Made by a program: the position numbers and the translations under genes. From Nitrospira sp. (GTDB taxonomy: Bacteria; Nitrospirota; Nitrospiria; Nitrospirales; Nitrospiraceae): DNA of 64,000 nucleotides. The stretch lies in the NCBI GenBank assembly GCA_023248215.1, contig JAHFEW010000006.1:1-64000 (forward strand), given 5' to 3'. Within the stretch, counting starts at the first letter, position 1. Every line of letters starts with the position of its first letter. Below are positions 34,557 through 42,425 of the stretch, one piece after another. Below the pieces are notes generated by a model. That model did not search any database and was not told the origin of the DNA. It saw only the letters and a list, made by a program, of their open reading frames with translations.

Positions 34557-34773
34557 AGGATGTTGAAAAAGCCCGCCCGCTTTGTTCTCGCCTCGCTCCG
34601 AGGCTCAACGTACCGCACACGGGAAGAGAGCCTGTCTCGGCAGGCTCGGGGTGGGTGGGTAAGAAAGATGTGGCCTCGCCCCCAAGACACGGCCGGCTCA
34701 CCGGCGTCCGCAAACGTGGCGCTCATTATTCTTCGCGCCGCGGACCTCGCTGGACGGCCTTTTTGAACATCCT
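34557..34773. repeat. Dispersed repeat, copy D (long form)
   Basis: 217 bp bounded by aggatgttgaaaaag and ctttttgaacatcct, a perfect 15-bp terminal inverted repeat. The centre has the long-form block shared with copy C (GAGCCTGTCTCGGCAGGCTC, a hairpin, then GACACGGCCGGCTCACCGG). It begins one base after the SLOG stop codon. Confidence 0.88.
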
Positions 34774-34942
34774 GTGAACGCTTCTGATCCTCTCATTCCG
34801 GCGATCCTACACAAACATCCAATCGATTGCGACGCTCCTAGATAGAGAGTGACGGCTCGGGCTACCCCAACGGCAGAAGCAACGGCCTTTCCGGTAAGAT
34901 GATCAGGCAGGAATCGACTCAGTTGCAGGGAGGGTTATTCCA

Positions 34943-35566
34943 ATGAACGTTCAGATACGAATCATGCTCTGCAGGGTCCTCTGCCTGTCGATGGTCGTGG
35001 CAGGAATCCTCGTTCCGGTCGGTCAAGCCGCCGATAATCCTGGTCTCATCAAGGCGTTCTTTGCCGGCGGCTGTTTCTGGTGCATGGAAGAAGTGTTCGA
35101 GAAAGTCCCCGGTGTCACGGCGGTGACCAGCGGGTATATGGGCGGGCGGGTCGAGAATCCCAGCTACGAAGATGTCTCGCGTGGTGGAACGGGTCATGCT
35201 GAAGCGGTGGAAGTGCTGTACGATCCGGCCAAGGTCAGCTACGCCATGTTACTCGAGACATTCTGGCACAATGTGGATCCGGTAACGCCCAATGCGCAGT
35301 TCTGCGACCATGGAAGCCAGTATCGCTCGGCGATTTTCTATCAGACCGATGAGCAGAAACGCCTGGCCGAAGATTCGAAGCGGACTCTCGATCAATCCAA
35401 GCGGTTTATTCAGCCGATTGTCACCGAACTCGTCATGGCGTCGGACTTCTATCCGGCCGAAGACTATCACCAGGATTTCTATAAGAAGAATCCGATCCGA
35501 TACAAATTCTACAAGTACAACTGCGGGCGAGCCCAGCGGTTGGAAGAACTTTGGGGGCCCTCGTGA
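34943..35566 (+). CDS. msrA: Peptide methionine sulfoxide reductase MsrA, exported
   Basis: 207 residues. An N-terminal signal peptide (LCLSMVVAGILVPVGQAA) is followed by MsrA: catalytic C44 in GCFWCMEEVF, GYMGGRVENPSYEDVSRGGT, and DHGSQYRSAIFY. It reduces methionine-S-sulfoxide in proteins, here probably periplasmic. The conserved C-terminal Cys is in YKYNCGRAQRL and could resolve the sulfenic acid. It overlaps the next gene by 4 bp. Confidence 0.93.
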   Translation: MNVQIRIMLCRVLCLSMVVAGILVPVGQAADNPGLIKAFFAGGCFWCMEEVFEKVPGVTAVTSGYMGGRVENPSYEDVSRGGTGHAEAVEVLYDPAKVSYAMLLETFWHNVDPVTPNAQFCDHGSQYRSAIFYQTDEQKRLAEDSKRTLDQSKRFIQPIVTELVMASDFYPAEDYHQDFYKKNPIRYKFYKYNCGRAQRLEELWGPS

Positions 35567-36012
35567 CGAGTGGTGCGCTCTCGCCGGAGATGTTGGTGGC
35601 CCTGCTCAGAGATTGTCGGACCATTGCGGTGGTGGGCTTGTCGTCGAATCCGGCCCGGCCGTCGTATCGGGTGGCAGCTTACATGCAGCAGCAGGGAAAG
35701 GTGATTATCCCTGTGAATCCACACGAGACGATGGTGTTGGAGGAACCGGCCTATCCATCGCTGTCGGCTGTGCCTGGCCCGATCGATCTGGTGAACATCT
35801 TTAGACGGTCCGAGGAGGCGGGGTCGGTCGTCGATGAGGCCATATACGTCAAGGCCAAAGCCCTGTGGCTGCAAGAGGGCGTCATCGACGAGTCGGCTGC
35901 TGCTCGTGCGCGACAGGCCGGGCTGCAGGTGGTGATGGATCGTTGTTGGCTCAAGGAGCATGTGCGTTATTTAGGTACCGCGGGCATGAATCTTCGGCAG
36001 GTGGGGCGATGA
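35563..36012 (+). CDS. CoA-binding protein (YccU-like)
   Basis: About 149 residues, CoA_binding Rossmann fold: IAVVGLSSNPARPSYRVAAY, VIIPVNPHETMVLEEPAYPS, DLVNIFRRSE and LWLQEGVIDESAAARARQAG. The start is taken as GTG at 35563, giving a GTGA overlap with msrA; a TTG at 35551 is possible. It overlaps the next gene by 4 bp. Role in the cell unknown. Confidence 0.88.
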   Translation: MTSGALSPEMLVALLRDCRTIAVVGLSSNPARPSYRVAAYMQQQGKVIIPVNPHETMVLEEPAYPSLSAVPGPIDLVNIFRRSEEAGSVVDEAIYVKAKALWLQEGVIDESAAARARQAGLQVVMDRCWLKEHVRYLGTAGMNLRQVGR

Positions 36013-36449
36013 CGCCGGACAGCGCACTGGTCCGGCTCATTGTCGCCATTGCGGTGCTCAACGGAGTGCACTCCATCGACCATGTCATCCGGGGGGATTT
36101 CCAGTGGCCGATCGACGGGCAATCCATCGGTTTTGTGCTCGTCGTAGCCGCCATCTATCTCGTGATCGGAATAGGATTATGGTTCTATCGCCGGGGACTC
36201 GTCGGTCCGCTGGTCTGGAGCGGTGTCGGACTGGCCGGATTGGTTTTTGGATGGCTGTCCCACTTTAGTCCCTTCACCGACCAGCCGGTGCACGTTATTT
36301 ATGGGGCCTACCATGCTCCGCTCGGGGGCGCGACGGCGGTCGCCTGTTTGATCGCGCTGATGGCCCTTGTGTTCGCGACGACTCTCTATTCTACCTATCT
36401 CTGGTATCATCTTCGTACAGGCTCCACGCCGCGCCCTGTCACAGGCTAA
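36009..36449 (+). CDS. Four-span membrane protein, unknown
   Basis: 146 residues with about four spans (LIVAIAVLNGVHSIDHVI, GFVLVVAAIYLVIGIGLWF, PLVWSGVGLAGLVFGW, ACLIALMALVFATTLYSTYL). His residues near HSIDHVIRGDF and around residue 105 (VHVIYGAYHAP) are notable. No family recognised. ATGA overlap with the CoA-binding gene: third member of the msrA operon. Confidence 0.75.
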   Translation: MTPDSALVRLIVAIAVLNGVHSIDHVIRGDFQWPIDGQSIGFVLVVAAIYLVIGIGLWFYRRGLVGPLVWSGVGLAGLVFGWLSHFSPFTDQPVHVIYGAYHAPLGGATAVACLIALMALVFATTLYSTYLWYHLRTGSTPRPVTG

Positions 36450-36606
36450 CCTTCTTCACCCTGGTGGCGCGCTTTCAGGGGTTACTCACAGGCCGATTGT
36501 TTTCATTTTCTTGTACATCCTCTGTCCCCGTGGAATAGTGACATGACGTGGCGCGGACACCGTCGCGCACCGGCATCAGTACGTCTCAGACACGGAGGTT
36601 CCAACC

Positions 36607-36828
36607 ATGCTGCCATCGCCCAAGCCTTGCCATCATTTGTTTCTCCTCATTCCGATGGGGACTCTGGTGATGGGCTGCATACAGCCTGCCCTGCAGGGGC
36701 GTGCTCCTCAAGTAGATCCTGAACGTGGAAGCATTTCCGGGCCCACCGTGGGTGACCACATACAATCGTGGTTCGATCGGCAGGGACCTGTCGGGGCCAT
36801 CACGAGCCTTAATGAGGATGTTAGGTAG
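36607..36828 (+). CDS. Small predicted lipoprotein
   Basis: 73 codons; GGAGG lies about 8 nt before the ATG. Signal with lipobox (LFLLIPMGTLVMGC) then a short hydrophilic tail. No family. Its 3' end overlaps the upstream start choices of the lytic transglycosylase gene. Supported by the ribosome site and lipobox. Confidence 0.5.
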   Translation: MLPSPKPCHHLFLLIPMGTLVMGCIQPALQGRAPQVDPERGSISGPTVGDHIQSWFDRQGPVGAITSLNEDVR

Positions 36829-37480
36829 CCCCGGCCCACAGCGGTCGAGCCGGCTCTCCATCATGCGACATTCGGAATGGAACCCTCGCTGGATCCACGT
36901 GGCTCGCGCACTCTGCCCCCTGGTGGTCGCGGGATGCTTGACGATTGTGATGTCCCCGGTGAGCCGGTTCGCACTCGACCCTCGCGTGATGGACTTGGAT
37001 ACTCCTCGCTCTCCCGAGCCGATCGCCTCCCTCATTGCCACCTATGCCAAGCAATATGCCCTTGATCCGGCCCTCTTACAGGCGGTGATTAAGGTTGAAT
37101 CCAATTTCAATCCGCAGGCCCTGTCTTCGAAGGGAGCAAGCGGGTTGATGCAACTCATGCCGCTGACTGCAGCGGCGCTGCATGTCCTGGACCCCTTCGA
37201 TCCGGACGATAACATTCGCGCCGGTGCGGCGCTGCTGCGCCGTCTTCTGGACCGATTCGGGGGAGATCTCTCGCTCGCTCTGGCCGCCTACCATGCCGGT
37301 GAAAGGCGAGTCAGTCAGGCAGTCGGCACGGCGTCACTCCCAGGAACCCAGCTCTATGTCGAACGCGTGCTGCGTCACTACGACCATTTCGCTGTCGATG
37401 CCTCTCTGTCGGCTGCATGGTCCGGCACGATCCATCGTCAGGGCCATCCTGTTTCGACCCCTCCTCACTTTTTAGAGTGA
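36812..37480 (+). CDS. Lytic transglycosylase (SLT domain)
   Basis: About 222 residues; a hydrophobic export signal (ARALCPLVVAGCLTIVMSPV) then an SLT/lysozyme-like domain: catalytic Glu in VIKVESNFNPQALSSKGASG, LMQLMPLTAAAL and ALAAYHAGERRV. It cleaves peptidoglycan glycan strands, making anhydro-muropeptides. The start could be 36812 or, judging by the signal, 36863; neither has a strong ribosome site. The former overlaps the small lipoprotein gene, suggesting coupling. Confidence 0.85.
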   Translation: MRMLGSPGPQRSSRLSIMRHSEWNPRWIHVARALCPLVVAGCLTIVMSPVSRFALDPRVMDLDTPRSPEPIASLIATYAKQYALDPALLQAVIKVESNFNPQALSSKGASGLMQLMPLTAAALHVLDPFDPDDNIRAGAALLRRLLDRFGGDLSLALAAYHAGERRVSQAVGTASLPGTQLYVERVLRHYDHFAVDASLSAAWSGTIHRQGHPVSTPPHFLE

Positions 37481-37706
37481 CTCCATCCTGGAAGAGGCAT
37501 TCATCCCCCACAGGTTTTATTTGCCAGCTCCCCCTCGGCGATTGCATTTTTCTGTAGAACGGGGTACGGGAAGGGCAATCTCGCTGTGAGACGATTGAGC
37601 GGGAGAGGAAAGAGGAGCATAAAGGAAGCGTCTCGTTCGTGAAGGACAGGTGGACAGGGCGGACAGGTATCGTTTCGGCAGGTCACATCACTGGAGGGGG
37701 CACGCG

Positions 37707-38033
37707 ATGAAGCATGCGAGAGGTATCATTCCACGGCGAAGCATTCAGGTCTCGGTGTTGGCCTGCGTACTAATGGTATTCACGGCCCTGCCTCTGTCGG
37801 CGGAGGAACTGCAACCCGATGTGAATGCGGCAGACACGATCAAGCAGACGCTCGACCAACAAGTCGGAAAGAGGGCGAAGGTGAAACTGCGCTCAGGCCA
37901 TGAACTCGACGGAAAAGTCCTCAAGGTCGGTTCCAATGGGGTGCATCTGGCCGAGCTGACGGGAATGGAGTACTTTGACGCCGTGATTCGATTGGAAGCG
38001 ATCGATGCCGTGATCGTTCGAGTCCGCAAATAG
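37707..38033 (+). CDS. Small exported Sm-like/SH3-barrel protein
   Basis: 108 residues. Signal peptide (SIQVSVLACVLMVFTALPLS, then AEE). The mature part has a small beta-barrel pattern: VGKRAKVKLRSGHELDGKVL and GVHLAELTGMEYFDAVIRLE, like bacterial Sm-fold segments. GGAGGGGG lies upstream of the ATG at 37707. Function unknown; not an RNA chaperone by location, as it is exported. Confidence 0.7.
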   Translation: MKHARGIIPRRSIQVSVLACVLMVFTALPLSAEELQPDVNAADTIKQTLDQQVGKRAKVKLRSGHELDGKVLKVGSNGVHLAELTGMEYFDAVIRLEAIDAVIVRVRK

Positions 38034-38143
38034 CTGTATAGTTATGATTCCATGCCTAGCTATTCAGCATGCGTGAAGGAGCGACTGAATCAGCGCCCAT
38101 TTTGCGAGAGAACACACCTGACTCAAGACATCGAGGAATGTTG

Positions 38144-39298
38144 ATGAACAAAAGCGATCGCACCGCACGCCTAGCCCAATCCGATATCCGCGCCATGACA
38201 CTCGCCTGCGCCAAGGTCAATGGGATCAATATGTCTCAGGGCGTCTGCGATACTCCCGTCCCCTCAGTCGTCGTGCAGGCTGCGAAAGACGCGATGGAGC
38301 AAGGGTGTAACATCTATTCACGATTTGACGGCATCGCAGAATTACGGCAAGCGATTGCCGTCAAGTTAGCGGCCTACAATCGGATCACGGCGGACCCGGA
38401 AACCAATGTCACCGTGAGCGCCGGAGCGACGGGCTCCTTCCAAGCAACCTGCATGGCGCTGCTCAATCCCGGTGACGAAGTCATTCTCTTTGAGCCATTC
38501 TACGCCTATCACATCCAAGCCATTCTTGCCGTTGAGGCTACCCCGCGTTATGTGACGATGCGCGGCCCAGAATGGAGTTGGGATGTAAATGAATTGGAGC
38601 AAGCGATTACACCGAAGACCAAGGCGCTCGTCGTGAATACTCCTGGAAACCCGTCAGGGAAGGTGTTTACACGAGGAGAACTGGAACATATTGCGGAGAT
38701 CGCCTGTCGCCATGACCTGATGGTGATCACCGATGAGATCTATGAGTATTTTCTGTTTGATGGCCGCGAGCACGTCAGCATGGCATCTCTTCCGAACATG
38801 TCGGAACGGACCATCACGATCGGGGGCTACTCAAAAACCTTTAGCATCACGGGATGGCGCATTGGCTACAGTGTGGCAGAGACCACCTGGGCCAAGGCCA
38901 TTGGAGCCATGAGCGATGTGCTGTATGTGTGTGCCCCGACTCCGCTCCAATATGGCGTCGCCGCTGGGATTCGGGCGCTTCACGAATCATTCTATGCCGG
39001 TCTTGCCACAGAGTATCAACAAAAACGAGATCGGTTCTGTCGGGCGCTGGAGAAAGCGGGCCTGCCCCCCTCCGTTCCGCAGGGCGCATACTATGTGCTG
39101 GCGGATGTGTCTCGGCTTCCAGGTCAAACGGGTCGCGACCGAGCGATGTATCTGTTGGACAAATCCGGTGTGGCGGGCGTGCCAGGCGAAGCGTTTTTTG
39201 AGGGGCCACAGGGGAGTCGATTCATCCGTTTTTGTTTTGCAAAGACCCACGGGGATCTTGAGCGAGCCAGCCAGTGCATCGAGCAATTGACGTCATGA
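38144..39298 (+). CDS. PLP-dependent aminotransferase, class I/II
   Basis: 384 residues, fold type I. Schiff-base K231 in IGGYSKTFSITGWRIGY, PLP-phosphate SAGATGSF, VNTPGNPSGKVF, and Arg near the end (SRFIRFCFAK). Close to the AspC/AatA-like branch, transferring amino groups between aspartate or aromatic acids and 2-oxoglutarate. ATG at 38144 follows GAGGA by six bases. A single gene; partner pathway unclear. Confidence 0.9.
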   Translation: MNKSDRTARLAQSDIRAMTLACAKVNGINMSQGVCDTPVPSVVVQAAKDAMEQGCNIYSRFDGIAELRQAIAVKLAAYNRITADPETNVTVSAGATGSFQATCMALLNPGDEVILFEPFYAYHIQAILAVEATPRYVTMRGPEWSWDVNELEQAITPKTKALVVNTPGNPSGKVFTRGELEHIAEIACRHDLMVITDEIYEYFLFDGREHVSMASLPNMSERTITIGGYSKTFSITGWRIGYSVAETTWAKAIGAMSDVLYVCAPTPLQYGVAAGIRALHESFYAGLATEYQQKRDRFCRALEKAGLPPSVPQGAYYVLADVSRLPGQTGRDRAMYLLDKSGVAGVPGEAFFEGPQGSRFIRFCFAKTHGDLERASQCIEQLTS

Positions 39299-39326
39299 CA
39301 TAACTCCGACGCTTTCACGTCACAGG

Positions 39327-40733
39327 TCATCGTGTCTGCCAGGACGCGGTTCTGGTCATCGCTCCCCACACAGCCTTCTTTCCGATCATCCAGCGATACA
39401 GCCCGATCAACTTCCAGACGGAATTGAGTTGGCGATAGCCAAAATTTTCCAGGACCGCGGCGAGAAGCAGTTTAAGGACGTCGCGTTGATCGGGATACAT
39501 ATGGAAGGACATCTCCTCCAGCAATAGGGCGCTGACTGAGAGCAGCACGCCGAGTCCGATCGCGGTGATGAGCAGGATCAGCCAGGCCTGCACGGACACG
39601 AATCCCAGAAGGAATCCGGCGGTTACGAAGCAATACCCAAACACCTCGATCGCCGGCCCGATCCACTCGAAGGCCGCCATAAAAGGGAAGGCCAGCCATC
39701 CGATCGTGCCCCCTTTAGGGTGACAGAGCAGGTCGACGTTCTTCGTCAGGCTTTCACACAAGCCGCGCTGCCAGCGAATCCGTTGATTTTTGAGAGTTCG
39801 AAGATCCTCAGGGGCTTCGGTCCAACAGACGGAGTCGGGGACGAACGTGATTCGATACGACTTCCCACTCAAACGCAGATGGCGATGCAATCGGACGACG
39901 AGTTCCATGTCTTCACCGATCGTGTCCGACCGATACCCTCCCACGGCGGCCACGGACTCTTTGCGAAAGATGCCGAAGGCGCCGGAGATGATCAGCATCG
40001 CGTTCATCGGCGACCATCCCAAGCGTCCGAAGAGGAACGCGCGGAGGTATTCGACTATTTGGAAGACCGCCAGAAGATTCGTGGGGAGCCCAATCTTCGT
40101 CAGAAACCCGTTCTCCACGCGACAGCCGTTGGCGATGCGGACCGTCCCTCCACTGGCCACCGTGCGATGATCGTCCAGAAACGGCTGCACGGCCCGTCGC
40201 AGGCTGTCCGGTTGGAGGATCGAATCCGCATCGATGCAGCAAAAGAGCGGATAGACCGACAGGTTGATTCCGGCATTGAGGGAATCGGCTTTCCCGCCGT
40301 TGTCCTTGTCGATCACGCGAAGATTGGCATGTACGGAGGAATGGTAGATCGCCCGGATCGGTGCCGTGGTGAGCTGCGCATTGTAGGCCTCAGGAAAGGG
40401 GAATAGGTCGAATTCCTTTCGCAACACGTCGATCGTGGCGTCCTTCGAGCCATCGTTCACGACGACGATTTCATATTCGGAATAGCTCAGTTGCAGAAGC
40501 GAACGGATGGAGCTGGCAATGGTGGTGGCTTCGTTATAGGCCGGGACAAGGACGCTGATCTGCGGCTCAAAGCCCGTATAACTTTGCGGCAGACTTTCGA
40601 GGACTCGCTCCTCCAGGTATTGCCGGAGATGAAAAATGGCGATGATGTCCAGCATCAAGTATCCGGCCGTCAGGCCGAGAAGGTAGAGCAGGAACAGCCA
40701 TTCAGAAATTGAAATGAGGGTCTCTAACCACAT
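39327..40733 (-). CDS. Membrane glycosyltransferase family 2 (PgaC/HmsR-like)
   Basis: 468 residues. One N-terminal span, a GT2 catalytic domain with VPAYNEATTIASSI, DKDNGGKADSLNAG, DADSILQPDSL, TIGEDMELVVRLHRH and QRIRWQRGLCESL (processive D, DxD, ED, QxxRW set), then several C-terminal spans. Processive GT2s of this type polymerise UDP-GlcNAc or other sugars while passing the chain across the inner membrane. Divergent from the secreted TIM-barrel gene; the annotated starts overlap by 20 bp. Probable synthase of an exopolysaccharide. Confidence 0.88.
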   Translation of the reverse strand: MWLETLISISEWLFLLYLLGLTAGYLMLDIIAIFHLRQYLEERVLESLPQSYTGFEPQISVLVPAYNEATTIASSIRSLLQLSYSEYEIVVVNDGSKDATIDVLRKEFDLFPFPEAYNAQLTTAPIRAIYHSSVHANLRVIDKDNGGKADSLNAGINLSVYPLFCCIDADSILQPDSLRRAVQPFLDDHRTVASGGTVRIANGCRVENGFLTKIGLPTNLLAVFQIVEYLRAFLFGRLGWSPMNAMLIISGAFGIFRKESVAAVGGYRSDTIGEDMELVVRLHRHLRLSGKSYRITFVPDSVCWTEAPEDLRTLKNQRIRWQRGLCESLTKNVDLLCHPKGGTIGWLAFPFMAAFEWIGPAIEVFGYCFVTAGFLLGFVSVQAWLILLITAIGLGVLLSVSALLLEEMSFHMYPDQRDVLKLLLAAVLENFGYRQLNSVWKLIGLYRWMIGKKAVWGAMTRTASWQTR

Positions 40734-42393
40734 CGATCAACGTGTCTCCGCTCACAGTCGCGCCTGCCCGAATAGGGTTACCTGGACTCCGGCGAGGTCG
40801 GCCCATGGCCGGTCGCGGCGCCACGGTCTCCAGGTGATAGGGTGGGCGTTGGGGCTACTCGGGATCATGGCCACGCTCCCTCCCGCGCACTCCGGCGACA
40901 TTCCCTTGGCCGAGCCCATTCCTTCCACGGTCTACGAGATTGAGCTCACCTATGTCGGCGAGCACACCACGCCTACCGTGGCCCTCAGTGGCCCTTCTGA
41001 TGCCGTTCCGCCTCTTCTTTATCGACCGTTTGTGCCCATTCTTGAACTGCATTCAGGGTTAGGGGATGCCCGCCCGTTCGGTCCCTGCCAAGGACAGATG
41101 ACCAAGACTCACAAAGGCATCGAACTACAGTGGATAGCCGGGGATGGAGCCCACTGTGGACAGCGCATCGCGCTGCATGAGGCCGGGTCGCCGATGGATC
41201 TCATGTCATACGAGCGGTTGCGGATACGCGGACGAGCAACGGGCCAGGTGGTGGTGGCGTTGGAAGATTTGGCGGGTAGCCGGCGGGAGGACAACCTGCC
41301 GTTGGTGACGGTCACCGGACCCTTCGACATCACTATTCCATTGAAGCAGATCGGTCGCCGGTTGGATCTCCGGCACCTGACCGCCCTAGTGGTCTCCACG
41401 GAGGCCAGCAGCGCGCACATCGTTTTTGAACAGGTTGAAGTGGCCCAGGGGCCGTCGGGGGCCATGCGCCCAGCTGGCACCGGCTTCTGGGTGTGGAATT
41501 ATCGCGCGGCGGTGCAGGACCCTGAGACGATGTTGAGTACTTGTAGGGCACAGGGCTGCTCCAGAGTCTTGATCCAGATGCCTTCGCAGTCAGACGACGA
41601 GGCCCTCTGGAGCGAGTATGCGAGGTTGTTGACGAAGATGCAGGAGGCCGGAATTGAGGTCCTGGCGTTGGACGGGTATCCCGAAGCCATTCAGGAACCT
41701 CACCCATTGGCCGATAAGATACAGAGACTGCTTCATCTTCTGAAGCCAGGCACGTTGTTCGGCGTGCAACTCGATATCGAGCCCTATGTGTTGCCGGGAT
41801 TTCTGAAGGATGAGGCACAACTCCGCCGGTATGTCGAGACCATCGAGACGGTGAAAGAGGTTATTGCAGGGCGTACCCGTCTCTCGATGGTGATTCCCTT
41901 TTGGCTGGCGTCTCCGACGATCGGTGGCCGTCCTTTGGCGTACGCCGTGATGGACCGGGTCGACGAAGTTGCGGTGATGAGTTATCGCACCGACTTGGAC
42001 GAAGTGCAGGACATCGCCGAAGACATCCTGCGCTATGGCGATCTGATCGGAACCACGGTGTGGTTGGCAGTGGAGACGACGCCGCTGCCGGTAGAACAGC
42101 ACGTGGTTTTGCGCCGGGAAACGCATCCTGCTCGGGTCGACGCCGTGCTGGACCATGATCGCCGGCTCCTACAATGGGCGTCGGTGCCCGGGACGCAAGC
42201 CGCGCCGCCTCGGCAGGAGTGGTTCCGCATTCATCACCGGTTTACGGTCAGGCCGGAGCGTCTGACCTTTGCCGGTCGTTCGCGAGGCGAGGTGACGGCG
42301 GCCGTCGAGACAGTGCTGAACGGCACGTCGCACCAAAGTTTTGCGGGAGTGATCATTCACGACCTCGATGGGTTCCGAGCCCTAAGAGAGTAG
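40714..42393 (+). CDS. Exported TIM-barrel protein, glycosidase-like
   Basis: About 559 residues. Export signal around residues 38-62 (GWALGLLGIMATLPPAHSG). N-terminal beta-sandwich-like part, then a TIM-barrel domain with GVQLDIEPYVLPGFLKDEAQ (a DxE pair at a strand end, as in GH18-like enzymes), RLSMVIPFWLASP and VAVMSYRTDLDEV. No named family assigned. Start uncertain: ATG at 40714 or GTG at 40834 (before the signal). It may process the polymer made by the neighbouring GT2. Confidence 0.7.
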   Translation: MRVSNHIDQRVSAHSRACPNRVTWTPARSAHGRSRRHGLQVIGWALGLLGIMATLPPAHSGDIPLAEPIPSTVYEIELTYVGEHTTPTVALSGPSDAVPPLLYRPFVPILELHSGLGDARPFGPCQGQMTKTHKGIELQWIAGDGAHCGQRIALHEAGSPMDLMSYERLRIRGRATGQVVVALEDLAGSRREDNLPLVTVTGPFDITIPLKQIGRRLDLRHLTALVVSTEASSAHIVFEQVEVAQGPSGAMRPAGTGFWVWNYRAAVQDPETMLSTCRAQGCSRVLIQMPSQSDDEALWSEYARLLTKMQEAGIEVLALDGYPEAIQEPHPLADKIQRLLHLLKPGTLFGVQLDIEPYVLPGFLKDEAQLRRYVETIETVKEVIAGRTRLSMVIPFWLASPTIGGRPLAYAVMDRVDEVAVMSYRTDLDEVQDIAEDILRYGDLIGTTVWLAVETTPLPVEQHVVLRRETHPARVDAVLDHDRRLLQWASVPGTQAAPPRQEWFRIHHRFTVRPERLTFAGRSRGEVTAAVETVLNGTSHQSFAGVIIHDLDGFRALRE

Positions 42394-42425
42394 AGCGAGA
42401 GAGAAGGCTGGCCGAGTTGAGACGG

